DNA from: Corythucha ciliata
Lineage: Eukaryota > Arthropoda > Insecta > Hemiptera > Tingidae
Direction: 5' to 3'
DNA: 64,000 bases
NCBI GenBank assembly: GCA_038030265.1
Contig: CM075943.1
Span: forward strand, 26,102,001 to 26,166,000
Part shown: piece after piece, positions 36,501 to 47,057 of the stretch
Layout: each line of letters starts with the position of its first letter
Numbering within the stretch: the stretch's first letter is position 1
Translations under genes and position numbers: made by a program
Notes under the pieces: model-generated
Database searches by the model: none
The model's input: only the letters and a program-made list of their open reading frames with translations
Told to the model about the DNA's origin: nothing

Positions 36501-39500
36501 TGGTACCAAGACCGACGGGTATCTTTTTGTTCATCGTCGGATGAAGGGGAGTGGGTAAAAAACGTCCTGACCGAGAGAGAATCAGCGGGCACAGATACAT
36601 TTAACGCGTCGAACTTGTTTATTCACACATCATGTTGAACAGTTATTTGTACACACTATTCAATAACTCTATCAGCGTCTTTTTATTTACGATAAAGTAC
36701 CAGCACCAGCACGGTCCGTTGAATACGTAATTCGGAGATTTTGACTCTTCCATGCAGGCAGCAGTATGTCCGGTGTTCTCATCGATTAGTCCCTTCATTT
36801 TCTTGGCGCACATTTGAGTCTTGGATGCCGCGTCGTGTAGTTGAACGTAGCATTTGTAGTGTTCAACGTTGTCCACCTCCGCCAGATACTTTTTGAATTT
36901 GGGCGACTCAAAGATTTCGTCATGTGACATGTCTTCTTGATATGGCTCAGTCTGACCTCACTGAGTGCCTGCAAGGAGAAGACTGCCATTTTCCCGCCGG
37001 TCCAAGGCTAACCTGTCAATTCCTGGAATAGCATCCGAGTCATAGGCTGTCTCTTATGGTGCTATGGTGTGGCGTCAACCGTATTAAGTCATCGACATAC
37101 CTCCCCGTCTGTAGGGACAGCCGCCGTTGCCGCTCAGACATTCCACTTAACACCCATCGTCCTCTAAACATTCAGCCGGATACTGCGTATGGGAAGGCAT
37201 TTCCAGCGTGGTCTCCCAAGTGTCCCTTTCTCGCCGGAGCCATGATCATGGTCACCAAGACATCACCACCGGCGGGATTTCGTTTAGATCACTGCCCCCC
37301 ACTACTGATCGCTCCCAGCTCGAACACGTTTTTTCATGGGATGCGATTGCCTCTGATTAATTTATTACTTTTATTGCTATTACTCCCGATACGGCACTGG
37401 GTCTGAGAATCTGCACTACATGTGCGCATGACATGTCTGGAGGTCTTATGCGGTATCTTGATGTCCTTGGATGTGAGTCGAGGGGCGATACCATGGGCGG
37501 CGGGGGGACTGGTTGTTCAACGTTGGTGGAGGGGGGAGGGTTATTTGTCCACATCCATGAGAAAATCAGCAGGTTTAAGCATGTAGCTTTGATTAGTCAG
37601 GCCGTCCTGCGATATCTTGATGTCCTTGGGTGTGAGTCGAGGTGGGATACCATTGGCGGCGGGGGGACTGGTTGTTCAACGTTGGTGGAGGTGGGGGTTA
37701 TTTTTTGAAGGTCCTGTACGCGGTATCTTGTTGGGTGGAATTCGAGGGGTGAAACCACGGCCGACAGGTGTCTTGTTGTTCAACGATGTTAATTGGGGGT
37801 GGGGGTCCACAGCCATGAGAAAATCAGCGGGTTTAAGCATGTAGCTTTGATTACTCAGGTCGTCCTTGGGACGTTTATTGTTATTTATTTATTTATTTAT
37901 TTTTTGGTCCTCTGCAACAAAGCACATAGGCTGGCGTCTATTAGGCTTTTGTATATCAATTTTACGCGCATCCAAGTTTGAAACACTTATATTTTTTTCT
38001 TTTACACAACTAAACGAAAACGACTAAAGCCTAACTACTAACAGTACCTAGGTATATACATGTAGTCTTACTGTTGAATTACCTAAATAATTGTCGTGTT
38101 ACGATATTTTTTCTTATTATTATTGCTTAGTTCACTACTAAAAAAACCAATTAATCTATACAAAATCGCCTTCTCCATAACCTCCAATACAGTGGCCGCT
38201 CACAGTCCCTGCACGTTGGGTAAACGGTTGGCGGCTCACTCACATACTCCTCCACTTTGCAAATGTATTGAGCCTCGTAGTCGATAGGGCTGGCCGCACC
38301 GCTTCGATCGATTCGGTTTCTCCTTTCATGTTTGACGATGGGTGGGACAGGGATGAGTGTGATATTCGTTCTGGGATGGGAACAAAGTGTCAAAGGCCTC
38401 ATAAGTGGGGTGGCAAACGGAAGGGCCTACAGGACTGAATCGCTGATATGCGACAGAGAATCCCAAATAGGGACGGTGTTGAAGAGATGGGCCCAATCGT
38501 ACGAGTGGTTCGTCTATAAGAAGGATTTGCAAAAAGGTCAATTTTGGAGAGTTTTTGGGGACCTAGACCGAGACCGGCTCGAACGATTTGTCTGGTTAGT
38601 TGATATATTGGGCGCGTATGGGAGACGCATCAGCCAAACCATCAACTGTCCCGATCGGTCAACTTCCGGACATAGGGGAATGACTTGACCGAACCGTGAC
38701 CATACCGGACCCAAGTGGGATATCAAAAGAAAGGCGACGAAAAATGGGGAATTATGATCCCTCACTCGACAAAATCGGCCGAGCCCTTCCCGAGATATTT
38801 CAAATTAGATTTCGACAAAATCTAAAATTCAGGGAGGGGGGGCTGCAAATATGTGCGACAAATGCAACTTTTAGTATGTAACTTGTCACAATGGTTAGTT
38901 TTCGCGACTTCCAACATTTAATTTTTCGTAGGGGGCCCGTGGGGACTGATCGGTATGTGGGGGGGGGTGGTAGGATGGTCAAATGGGGGGGGGGCTTGGT
39001 AGCCCGGTTGAATGGGGGGAGGGTTACATGAGTAGGCGGTTTCTATACTTTCCACTCTCATGTACTGCCGAACCACCATCTATCCCCATCATTCAGATCA
39101 TTTCCGGTCATAGGGGAATGGCTTGACCGAACCGTGAGTGTACCGGACCCAAGTGGGATATCAAAAGAAAGGCAACGAAAAATGGGGAATTATGATCCTT
39201 TACTCGACAAAATCGGCCGAGCCGTTCCCGAGATATTTCAAATTAGATTTTGCCAAAATCTAAACTTTAGGGAAGGGGGGGGCTGATAGTATGTGCGACA
39301 AATGTAACTTTTAGTATGTAGCTTGTCACAATGGTTAGTTTTCGCGACTTTCAACATTTAATTTTCGCAGGGAGCCCTTGCAGACTGATAGGTATGTGGT
39401 TTAGGATAGGGGGGGGGGTAGGATGGTCCAATGGTAGGGTGGTGGCTTGGTAGCCCGATTGAATGGTGGGAGGGTTACATGAGTGGACGGCTTCTATACT

Positions 39501-42500
39501 TTCCACTCTCATGTACTTACAACTCACCGAGGTGGTACAGTGGTTAAGGAACCTGTCTCGTATGGACTATCCTGTAGCGAGTATGTTCGAACCCTGGCGA
39601 TGGGTAAATTTTTTGAAACCGTGAATGGGGGGGGGGGGCATGGGTCACGAGGTGGGGTGGCTGTCGAGGGGCGGGTACGGTCAGGAGGGGAACACCGATT
39701 GGGGTGGGTACAAATGGGAGCGGGGACGGCCGGGGATGGGTACAAAATGGAGGATTCGGTGGCGGGTACAAAATGGACGAAGCCAAGGGACACGAGGTGG
39801 GGAGGCTGTGATGGGCTGAGGGGTGGGTACAAAATGGACGATTCAGGGATGGGTACAAAATGGCCGTGGCCGGATGGGGGCGGGAACAAAATGGCCGATT
39901 CTGGGGCGGGTTTTTTCCTCAGCTTGTACATGACTACCATGGAGGCGGGAACTGGCATAGTTGGCCAGGGGCGGGCGAGGTGGGAGGCAGCTGGCTGTTG
40001 GACGGCCCGGGGGTGGCCAGGGGGCGGGAACGGGCAACAGACGGTTGGGAGGTTGGAACAGGCACCTGGAGGGGGCGAAAATGAACGATTCGGGGACGGG
40101 CACAGCCGGGGGCGGGTACAAAATGGACGATGGGTACAAAATGGCCGAGGGCCGGAGGAGGCCAGGGGTCGGTGGGCGTGGCCGGGGGCGGGTCGGTGTC
40201 TCGGTATCTCGGTATCTCCATCCCTCATACACGCCTCGGGTCCCTACTTGCGTGGAATTCATGAGCACCACGAACATTACTGTGGCCAAAGAGGGTCAGG
40301 TTCCTGCAACGTATACAATGGACTAATACGTTGTAGTGAATTAGTGTGGTGCAAAACGAATTCTTACTGTGGCACAATAAAATTCCTCCCTACTCCAAAC
40401 AGTGTGTGTCAGTTGGACCACGTGTTCTCCTTTCCTCACCCAGTAGGGGACTCGAGGTCTGAAAATGCAGATGAAAGCAAGTGGAACCCCCTTGATTTGG
40501 GCGCTTATTCAGTTTAGATATTCGTTACGTTTTCTGTATGATGACTGGTGCTCTTCTTGATCTTGAAGGAAGTTTTAACTTTCCATTCAGTGATTTTTTT
40601 CGCCGTTTAATTAATAGTAAGTACGTAGCCTTCATTCCGTGTCTGACCACAGGGGTGTAGTTTCAAACATTATTTTTGTGCTTAGAAAATGAAGGATGCC
40701 CTACGGATTTATAGAGCTACATACTTGGAATCAAAGAAGTGAACGTGGGAGTCAATCATCTTCTAGGTGAGTAAATAATTATTGTTATTATTATATTTTT
40801 TACAATGTTTATTGAAAGTATGTGTTGCAATGGTGTTGCCTCCTAAAAAAATACTCGCTTTAGTTTCGGTCTAATGCGCGGGGGCTAGCCTGTGACTTGT
40901 CGCATGAAACTAAAGCTAAGTAGCTGAAGATGAAAATAGTCAAAAACGACCGACAAGTTCTTCTATTACCATGTTTTTCACTTCTGATGTGTCGTTCCTG
41001 CGGATACTGTCAAAAATAAATAGAAATTGCGGGGAAAAAGTTTTTGTAAAATTTAGTTATTCAATCAACGATGGGGATCCTATGCACTACACGACCAAGA
41101 AGTTACCCTCTTGGTACCCCCTTATCCCGTCGCTTGAGCGGGTGGGAGGGGACTTGGACATGGTTACCTACTAACCAACGCATCGGTGAAATAAAAATGT
41201 TTTAACCTCACCTCTCTTTTTCAGAATTGATTGACTGCATTATTGGAAACTGTGAAGCCCGGTTTATACATAAGACGCAAGAATGCCTTCGTGGAACCGT
41301 TCCAATGCAATGGTACGCACGTGGAATTGTAAATCACGCGAAAAGGGCCGCTGAATGCATGACACACCTAGAACACTGAGTAATGGGAAGGCCTACTTCG
41401 CTGAAATGTTTGCTTACCGGCTTAGCTTAGCTTGGCAAGCTCAAAGTTACTAATTTCCTAATCAATGAAATAACTTTGTGTTTGATTCTCTCACGTGTTT
41501 TGTAAATTACTAATGTTTTTTGTAAAGTTGTTTTGTACATCAATTCTCAGTAATTTTGAACTAAATACGAGTAACTACGTAATTGGGTTTTTCGAGTTTT
41601 TTTCTTACTAATTAAGCGTGGTTGTCAGAGCGCATTCTTGAGAGTGAATTGCTCTGTAAGAAGGTAAAATCACTTTTTTTAAAATGTTGTTTTGGTTTTC
41701 TGGATTTTTGAACGAACATGTTACTACAGGATTGAGTTTCTGACTTGATCCCTGTGAAGTAAAATTTCCTTTTCAAAAACCAGTACAAGCACCATTGGAT
41801 TTACCGTGTGATATGCTTGCACCATGGTAAGAGTTCCTTGCGTCAACTAAACAGTTGTTAGAGATACAGTGGGGAACACAGTAAAAACAATTTCGTTCTC
41901 GCAATAAAATTTACTTTGCGCTACAGTGGCCACCGCATTGAGTCACTCCTTTCATGTTGAAGATTCCTATCAGAACACAGGAAATATCGCTTGCTTCACT
42001 TTTCTGATTTTACTGTGGTACGAATGACAATTTCGTTTGTTACTTATGAACCAAAACTGCGAAAACATGTTAATCCCTGCTGTAAGTAGGCTGCGAAATG
42101 TTACAAGAAGCATACCATTTATCCATTACTGTGTTATATCTCACGTCCACGGTTTGCTTCAAAACACGGTAATCATCGCCATATTTCAGGGGCTAGAGTT
42201 TTTCCGTGCGGCTGCCGCCTGCATGGCTAACTTATTCTATACGAGATTCTAGGAACTCTCTCGCCTGCTCTGATTAGGACATTGGGCTGATCTTTTGGGC
42301 CTGGAATTGGAAATGTAGCCACCAAAATTTGTGTTCTCAGGCCAAAAACGGGTTGTGCGTTGTGCGGTACAGACGTGACAAAAGGGTTGACATGCCAAAA
42401 AAAAAAACGCCCCCAAGGAGCCGTCAACAATACTTGAAGGGGGGGATGTGCGTTTCGAAATGCCGTCACTCTTCAAGGGGACAAATACGAGTTTGAGTTA

Positions 42501-43450
42501 AATTACTCTTTGTAAAACCCCCTTGAGTTTTGCACTCTCGCTGGCAATCACCTGTTGTTGGAAAAAACATTCATAAAGGTCTAGTAACGATAAAGTTCGA
42601 AATAAATGACGAAAAGAGTCAGTTCTTCTGTTCTATAGAAGAATCTCCCCCCCCCCCACACACACAGCGACGGTGCGGCGGGGTGATGATATTTTGTTGA
42701 AGGATGGGAGCGAATCCTTTTTTCCTCCCCAAGGGTGCAATGACGAAAAGGTCCCCGGAATGATCTTTCGCAATATTTCACCGCTCGAAAGATTGAAGAT
42801 TGGTGGACGGAGGGACGGGAAGAAAAGTTGAAGGAACAAATCTTTTCGAAGATTATAAAAGAGGCATGTTCTGTAAAATGAAACAGTAAGACGTTAATTT
42901 CTAAAAGTGAGACGGCGAAAGTCTAATTTGGTCTTGAAAATAGGAAAATCAATAACAGAAAGCGAAGGAGCCAACATTTCCCCGTCCCTTTGAAATATTT
43001 TTCATAAAACCTCTCCCAACATCTCCATCTTCAGGTACTCACCCCCTCCTCAACTCACGGCTAAACCATTATAAACCCTTTTAAAACGTTAAATTAATGT
43101 ACTTTATTACCTTTGACAGGATTTTATAATGGGACAAAGTCACTTACCCACATGATCATGACGAGGAAAATTAAATTGGCCACCAGTACTAGAACGGCGG
43201 GAGTCTGATACATCCAGTCACTGTAATGAGGCAACATCCACGGACAGCTTTTTTGAAATTGCTCCATGGGGCTCTAAAAATTGATCAATTAATGCGTCAA
43301 TGTGGTATAGTGCATTCGAATTGTGTTTGGCTTGTGTGCGGACGGAGGGAGGGAGGACGTATTCAAAGGCACGTACTTGTAGCTCAGCCGGAGAATCGTC
43401 AAATAACGCTCGTGTGACGACCCAAGCAATGACAACGGCGAGCGGTGTTC
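30578..43450 (-). CDS. Dh44-R: Class B1 GPCR, CRF-like diuretic hormone (DH44) receptor, 3' part only
   Basis: A seven-helix receptor for CRF-like peptides in the plasma membrane, usually Gs-coupled. Five exons with GT-AG borders and consistent phases: 43450-43377 (TM4, [15 protein letters not shown]), 43273-43148 (second outer loop [11 protein letters not shown] and TM5), 31256-31071 ([20 protein letters not shown], then TM6 [14 protein letters not shown]), 31001-30844 (TM7 [15 protein letters not shown] and RHHFNRW) and 30773-30578 (tail, ending in stop). The QYRKA...LLGITY block is the hallmark of CRF/DH44 receptors rather than calcitonin- or PDF-type ones. The N-terminal hormone-binding domain and TM1-3 were not found in 43451-64000. 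They must lie in unrecognised exons or beyond the window. The tail is basic and Ser/Thr-rich. Confidence 0.88.
32889..33028. mobile_element. 140-bp MITE, GGGTGGGTTTATCAATCAC family, copy 1
   Basis: Inverted ends GGGTGGGTTTATCAATCAC and the complement-like GTGCATTGATAAACGCACCC. A second copy at 53776-53909 is clearly alike throughout, sharing GCAACCAGACTTATCCCAG. Flanks TGA and TAA are close to a 3-bp duplication. Probably the same broad group as the 24.7-kb element. Confidence 0.75.
34282..34535. repeat. Inverted repeat, about 68-bp arms
   Basis: The arm at 34282-34348 (contains CGTTTGTCCAGTTGCTGAAA) is repeated inverted at 34467-34535 with few mismatches, around about 118 bp. It looks like a small MITE, but no target duplication could be fixed. 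Confidence 0.6.
35629..36036 (+). CDS. Unknown 135-residue protein (orphan ORF 1)
   Basis: Not recognised. A complete ATG-to-TAA frame with balanced composition and no homopolymer runs, unlike its surroundings. The ATG has a good context (CGTCATGG). The product is soluble-looking with no signal peptide or membrane segment. It has a likely helix ([18 protein letters not shown]), a Tyr/Gly-rich middle ([10 protein letters not shown]) and a basic end. The stop codon lies inside an AATAAA hexamer (36032-36037), giving a very compact 3' end. It sits in the long receptor intron on the opposite strand and faces the minus-strand orphan at 36930-36643. Such compact intronless genes suggest a mobile element or integrated virus-like sequence, but this is inference. 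Confidence 0.55.
   Translation: MEQRVHMRWDLSYPCLIFYTPPLQDNVGVKIDRDVWELIKSNFNLIEKALRFGDVYYHIGLGSVAFSAKYWTHPSRVLRLENSLGTYSVSFDFATLDFLREASELIDTGFLTYTALDEKLKRQSLNHGRFCNDAK
36105..36348 (-). pseudogene. Possible protein remnant between the two orphan ORFs
   Basis: A minus-strand frame reads VVEINAFYG, then [14 protein letters not shown]. This has the look of a protein core with an acidic/strand/KE pattern seen in some exonuclease-like proteins linked to arthropod mobile elements. G runs at about 36126-36135 and 36158-36168 interrupt its 3' end. No full domain can be shown and the family link is weak. It could equally be chance. Confidence 0.25.
36445..37880. repeat. Diverged segmental repeats in the orphan cluster
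   Basis: A segment with GGTATCTTGATGTCCTTGG occurs at about 37451, 37610 and 37721, and a more diverged relative at about 36445-36540. Two units also share CATGAGAAAATCAGC.GGTT followed by TAAGCATGTAGCTTTGATTA. Read on plus, two units keep a phrase like RG(V/L).PRPTG(V/I).LF (about 36505-36535 and 37745-37785). The origin is unknown. It looks like repeated partial duplication of one ancestral segment. Confidence 0.6.
36643..36930 (-). CDS. Unknown 95-residue protein (orphan ORF 2)
   Basis: Not recognised. A complete frame from ATG at 36930 to a stop at 36643 with normal codon variety. It starts [20 protein letters not shown], has a Cys/Trp-rich patch near the end ([14 protein letters not shown]) and six cysteines in total. 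An AATAAA on the minus strand at 36618-36623 lies about 20 bases after the stop. Upstream in the same frame come codons TEPYQED and then a stop, so a short upstream exon is possible. It converges with orphan ORF 1 across about 600 bp. No signal peptide is evident. Function unknown. Confidence 0.5.
   Translation of the reverse strand: MSHDEIFESPKFKKYLAEVDNVEHYKCYVQLHDAASKTQMCAKKMKGLIDENTGHTAACMEESKSPNYVFNGPCWCWYFIVNKKTLIELLNSVYK
38664..39516. repeat. Tandem duplication, about 438-bp unit, two copies
   Basis: Copy 1 at about 38664-39101 and copy 2 at about 39102-39516 are direct repeats. They share ATAGGGGAATG, CTTGACCGAACCGTGA, AATGGGGAATTATGATCC and a G-rich second half. Differences are scattered point changes and varying G-run lengths. 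No coding frame is conserved between the copies. Confidence 0.85.
39523..39608 (+). mobile_element. tRNA-derived SINE head
   Basis: A perfect Pol III A box TGGTACAGTGG (39533-39543) and B box GTTCGAACCC (39585-39594) are spaced 41 bases apart, as in tRNA genes. The acceptor stem does not pair, and no anticodon arm of a real tRNA forms. The sequence style (GTGGTACAGTGGTTAAGGA, CCTGTCTCGTATGG) is that of tRNA-derived SINEs. It directly follows the tandem duplication and runs into the G-rich array. No tail was identified. Confidence 0.6.
39620..40200. repeat. G-rich minisatellite with GGGTACAAAATGGACGAT-type unit
   Basis: Variable spacing of a unit GG(T/A)ACAAAATGG(A/C)CGA, embedded in GGGG-rich linkers, at least eight times. 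The plus strand is strongly G-rich. Several tracts of three or more G lie close together, so G-quadruplex formation is plausible. The bias creates long open frames on both strands (344 residues on plus, 234 on minus), which are artefacts. Confidence 0.75.
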
Positions 43451-45229
43451 CTGTTCAAAAAAAAAAAAAAGTTTTTATCATTCTAGTTTAAATGAGGGGG
43501 GGGGGGAGCTGAAAGTGCAGAGGCATATTGCGGTGCAGCCTCTTTTTTTGCCTTTCCTATTGATCCTTTAGCCGTATCTATCCCCCTACCATCCATGCAA
43601 AGGTGGATGGGTGAGAAGGGCGGGGTTTCTTCAATTGTCTCGGATTTAAAATCTCTTTCTACTCTCTCTCAGTTCCTTTTCTCAACATTAAGCATTTACA
43701 CAAAGGGCAGGATATGGTGGGTAGTGGTGCGGGGTTTCCTAGGGTGGCGATCAAGAACGTGAAAGTGCTCAGAAAAGGAAGGAATTTGATGTACAAGGAG
43801 AAGTTCACTTCTGCTTTGAATTAATTATAATTCGCCGTATGTAGAAAAGATTCTGTTTGGCTAAAGAGAAGAGACGGAGGCGTTACCGGAGGCAGCACGA
43901 GGATAAGGGGGGGCTGAAGTTCTGATGTACCAAAGAGGCGAAGAGAGAGTGAGAGAGAAAGAGAGAGAGTGAGAGAGAGAATAAAAGAGTTTTATTAAAT
44001 GAGAAGGAGATAGAAAGAGGAAGAGCGTGTGCGGGGGTTTGAGTTATCAAGCTGAAAGAGAATTACGCTCTTCAGCTTTAATTATGTCGTCATTAAATCA
44101 GAGCTTTTAAGCTTTGAATGAAGCAATCTTGTGAACTGTGCTGCGAATCTGACCAAGCCTCGCCAAACCACCCAGCCATTAACAATAACAGCACCGAACA
44201 AATTACCACACGCTTAGAAAAATCCAAACCTCGTCGAACGGACATTTCTGGTTTTGAAATCTAGAAGTACGTATTTTTCAAAGGGAAAGTCAACGCGTGA
44301 TTTGAAGGAGACCGGGAGGGGGCTATATAGGGTGAATTGGAGGGAAATTTCGATTCTTCGGGTCAAAATATGTAATTCTTCGCCGAAGCAACCTGTTGTT
44401 CTGGGTGACGGTGCTACAGCGGCGAACGCCCTTACCTCCTTCAACCCAAAGGAAGGCTCACAGGAGCCCCAGGGAAAAGGAAGCCATTCGAAAAATCCAT
44501 AGCTGGTGTGGTGCCCCTATATGCTCGACAAAGTATGCACCACCAACGCCTCCGGATCATCCAACCTTTTTTTTCTTCCAAAGCCACCGCAGATTACAAC
44601 TGTACGGGCCCACTCTATCATCACCCATTATGGTGTGGCGGCCCACCCTTTCTGGGATTCCACCGTCTGGTATAACTTTGAGCTTGACATTCGCGGTCAC
44701 AGCAGCTTCACGCCCCACCATAACAGACGATGCTGACGTCGGCGACGCTCACTACATCTGCTAGGAATGCTCACTCTACCAGCACAACCGCTTCCCTATC
44801 CTTACAGCGCCTTCACAAAGGCTGCGAGCCACCGTTTTTTGGCCTTCGCCAATGCATTGGTGTGGTGGGGGAGGGGTTCGCCCACGGATAATCCACCGGA
44901 GGCATCTTCACTACAGAGGGTGTATTCATGGTCAAGGGCTCCGCGCGCAGGTGAAGCTCACAGGGAGGTCAGAGTAACTCACCGCGAACATCTTCCTTTC
45001 ATCCCCTCACCCCACTCCATCAGGAAACACCCTCCTCTTCATCATCATCATCACACGTGTCTCAAACTTTTACCAGCATCTCCACACATCACAAGTGGTC
45101 CACACCGCGATGATCAGTATAATGGATACTACTCGCTAGTCGCTCCGGCCGGAGAGTGTGTGTGGGGTGGCAGGAAGAAAACGTGAGCCTTGTTTGGCCC
45201 TTTAAAAAAATAAATAAATAAGTCGCGGT
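43451..45229. other. No recognisable exon
   Basis: Upstream of the first visible receptor exon. Receptor exons for TM1-3 were looked for on minus and not found. It contains a G run near 43497-43507, a GA-rich stretch at 43935-43985 and open frames at 44396-45186 of Pro/His/Ser-rich composition without a domain. Confidence 0.45.
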
Positions 45230-45540
45230 ATACCAAATTTTGGGCATTTGGTCGTCTCACAATCAAATTTACCGGTTTTTGAGCCCTCAAAAACCAGTCG
45301 GCAACAATTTCGTGTGTTTTGGCACCCTCAAAAAACAATTTCGCGGGTTTAGAAGTGAAAAGGAAACAAACGATTTTGTTTGACTCTTAAAAAAAACAAT
45401 TTCGCGGGATTTGGTGGTTGGACTTTGGTGTGGATGAGGGGGGGCATTTCTCTCCAAAGTGAATTTCGCGGGTTTAGATCCTCCGAGAAACAATTTTGCT
45501 GGATTTGCCTCCCTTTAAAAACAATTTTGTAGGGAAGTTG
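45230..45540. repeat. Degenerate tandem array, 'AATTTCG' type, block A2
   Basis: Units with core ACAATTTCGCGGGTTTAG, or ATTT in place of GTTT, recur about every 35-60 bp (for example 45341, 45397 and 45463). The linkers are A-rich or ...CCCTCAAAAA. Closely similar in style to the blocks at 11930-12860 and 58740-59160. Confidence 0.7.
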
Positions 45541-45900
45541 CCGGCGTGAGACGCAAGTCGAGTGCCGGCAACTGCCCGAACCTGAAACGGCCATTACGAC
45601 CGAGTATCGTACGCTATTTTTTCTAAAGTCGCTAATTTCTGTCATTTCCAAAACTATGATTACACCTAACACCAAACCTCTAACGGGAAGTGGGAAGGTG
45701 ATTATTTTTCACTCCATTCATGATTTTCAAACAAATTAATTTGGCTCATGTGGCGCAGCCGAGTGAGCTGAAAAAGAACCAGCGAGTTAATTCTACTCCC
45801 TCACGAGTTGTGTACACTATTTTTCGCGTGGCTTCCCAGCTTTTGACAAAGCCGAATAAAAACGGAGTCAATTTTCATTCGTGTGCAATTGATAACGTTC

Positions 45901-46436
45901 GGTGGGCATTGCCCGAAGGGTGGTCTTGAGGGAGATAAGGGCCTGGGCCAGTGACCAAGCTCTGAGGAGATGGCGGACTGAACCCGGGTGCCGGCAAGCA
46001 AAACTGGGAATCAATGAAGAAGACCAGGAAGCTTCGGCATGGTTGCTGGGACTAACACGGGTTAAGCTTAGGCGGATAGTAGGGATGTATACAGGACATT
46101 ACGCCCTTAACAGGCATCTGTCAATCATGGGGGCAGTAGGGGAGCCCGACTGCGAAAGATGTGGGGAGGCTGAGGAAACCGCGGAGCACGTCGTACGCGA
46201 GTGTGACGGCTACGCGGCGGCCAGATACACCATTTTTGGTGACGATAGATATCCTTCCCCAGCTTCTCAAAGGAGAATCGGACCCGTTTCCAGAGTTTGT
46301 TGGAAAGGATAAATAGGTTTGAGGAGCCGTACTAGGCTCTCCCGAGTCCGGGCCCCAAACGGGTATGGTGTATGGGCCGAGAGGCTTTTGGCACCTTCGG
46401 AGTCGGGAGACCGTCCGAGCCCTCAAGAAAAAAAAA
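45901..46436 (+). mobile_element. 5'-truncated non-LTR retrotransposon (LINE)
   Basis: The 3' end of a LINE. The frame 45902-46312 matches the C-terminal region of Jockey/R1/I-type polymerases: PGCRQAK, LRRIVGMYTGHYALNRHL and the zinc-binding CERCGEAEETAEHVVREC. A short 3' tail and a poly(A) run follow. The 14 bases AATTGATAACGTTC occur directly before (45887-45900) and after (46437-46450) the element. This is a clear target-site duplication and proof of insertion by target-primed reverse transcription. It is truncated far downstream of the catalytic domains and so is dead. Confidence 0.92.
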
Positions 46437-46511
46437 AATTGATAACGTTCATACATAATTATAAAGCGGAACATACATAAAATTATAAAGCGAACATATA
46501 CATGACAACAA

Positions 46512-46617
46512 GGTTCGTTTCACACATACGCGATTTCTCGAGGCGCGGTTGCTACCGGCGTGAACGCGGTGGGTGCCTCACATGTGAGAACCGAAATTCG
46601 GTTTGTACCTTAGAGTA
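46512..46617. mobile_element. MITE copy, CGTTTCACACATACGCG family
   Basis: Starts TTCGTTTCACACATACGCG and ends with TTTGTACCTTAGAGTAT. A copy in the opposite orientation lies at about 50073-50195, and relatives sit within both inverted 1.4-kb elements. Non-coding. Confidence 0.65.
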
Positions 46618-46801
46618 TATATAACACTAGAAAGATTTTTGTCCTTTGCGCATTGAAGCAAGGACCTTCTGAAATGACCTCAGTCACGTGACTGGTGTTT
46701 ATTCCCCCTCACCTTGTTTTCGCTCCAAGTTTCTTTGCAACCTACTTGAGTAACCTGTTCTTCAAACGAAGACGATGTTGTGAGTGCCCTTGTAATATTA
46801 A

Positions 46802-47057
46802 GGGGTTCAATAAAAAGACGTTGTTTCACTCACTTTTTAATTCGACTCCCGAGCGCTTTCGATCGCTACGCGAAGGAGAAACCGCATTTGACATTTAATG
46901 ACGACGGTGTGATAAACCCCTAACTTTTAATTTATTGTTAACTTCTTTCTCCATGCGATCTAGTCAAAAGCCTAAACCCTGACGATGATCTAGCGATCGA
47001 AAGCGCTCGGGAGTCGAATTAAAAAGTGAGTGAAACAACGTCTTTTTATTGAACCCC
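46802..47057. mobile_element. 256-bp element with 70-bp inverted ends and TTAA flanks
   Basis: Ends GGGGTTCAATAAAAAGACG and its complement. The inverted arms are near-identical for about 70 bp. TTAA abuts both ends (46798-46801 and 47058-47061), which is the piggyBac type of target. Non-autonomous; the class assignment rests on the TTAA only. Confidence 0.7.

Larger units (their letters stand above)
31257..43147 (-). other. 11.9-kb intron of the DH44-type receptor gene
   Basis: Donor after IMIMW (GTAAGTG at 43147-43141), acceptor CAACAG at 31262-31257. The other introns of the gene are 69-103 bp, so this one is more than 100 times longer. Its content is listed separately: MITEs, orphan ORFs, tandem duplications, a SINE head and a G-rich array. 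The stretches 31300-32880 and 40520-43140 hold nothing recognised. Confidence 0.85.

Noticed and set aside
39483..40517. 344-residue open frame on plus (and 234 residues on minus)
   Set aside because: It is produced by the G-rich minisatellite and the SINE head. The composition is extreme and there is no domain.
44396..45186. Open frames of 122 and 139 residues on plus
   Set aside because: Pro/His/Ser-rich translation without a domain, splice context or repeat support.
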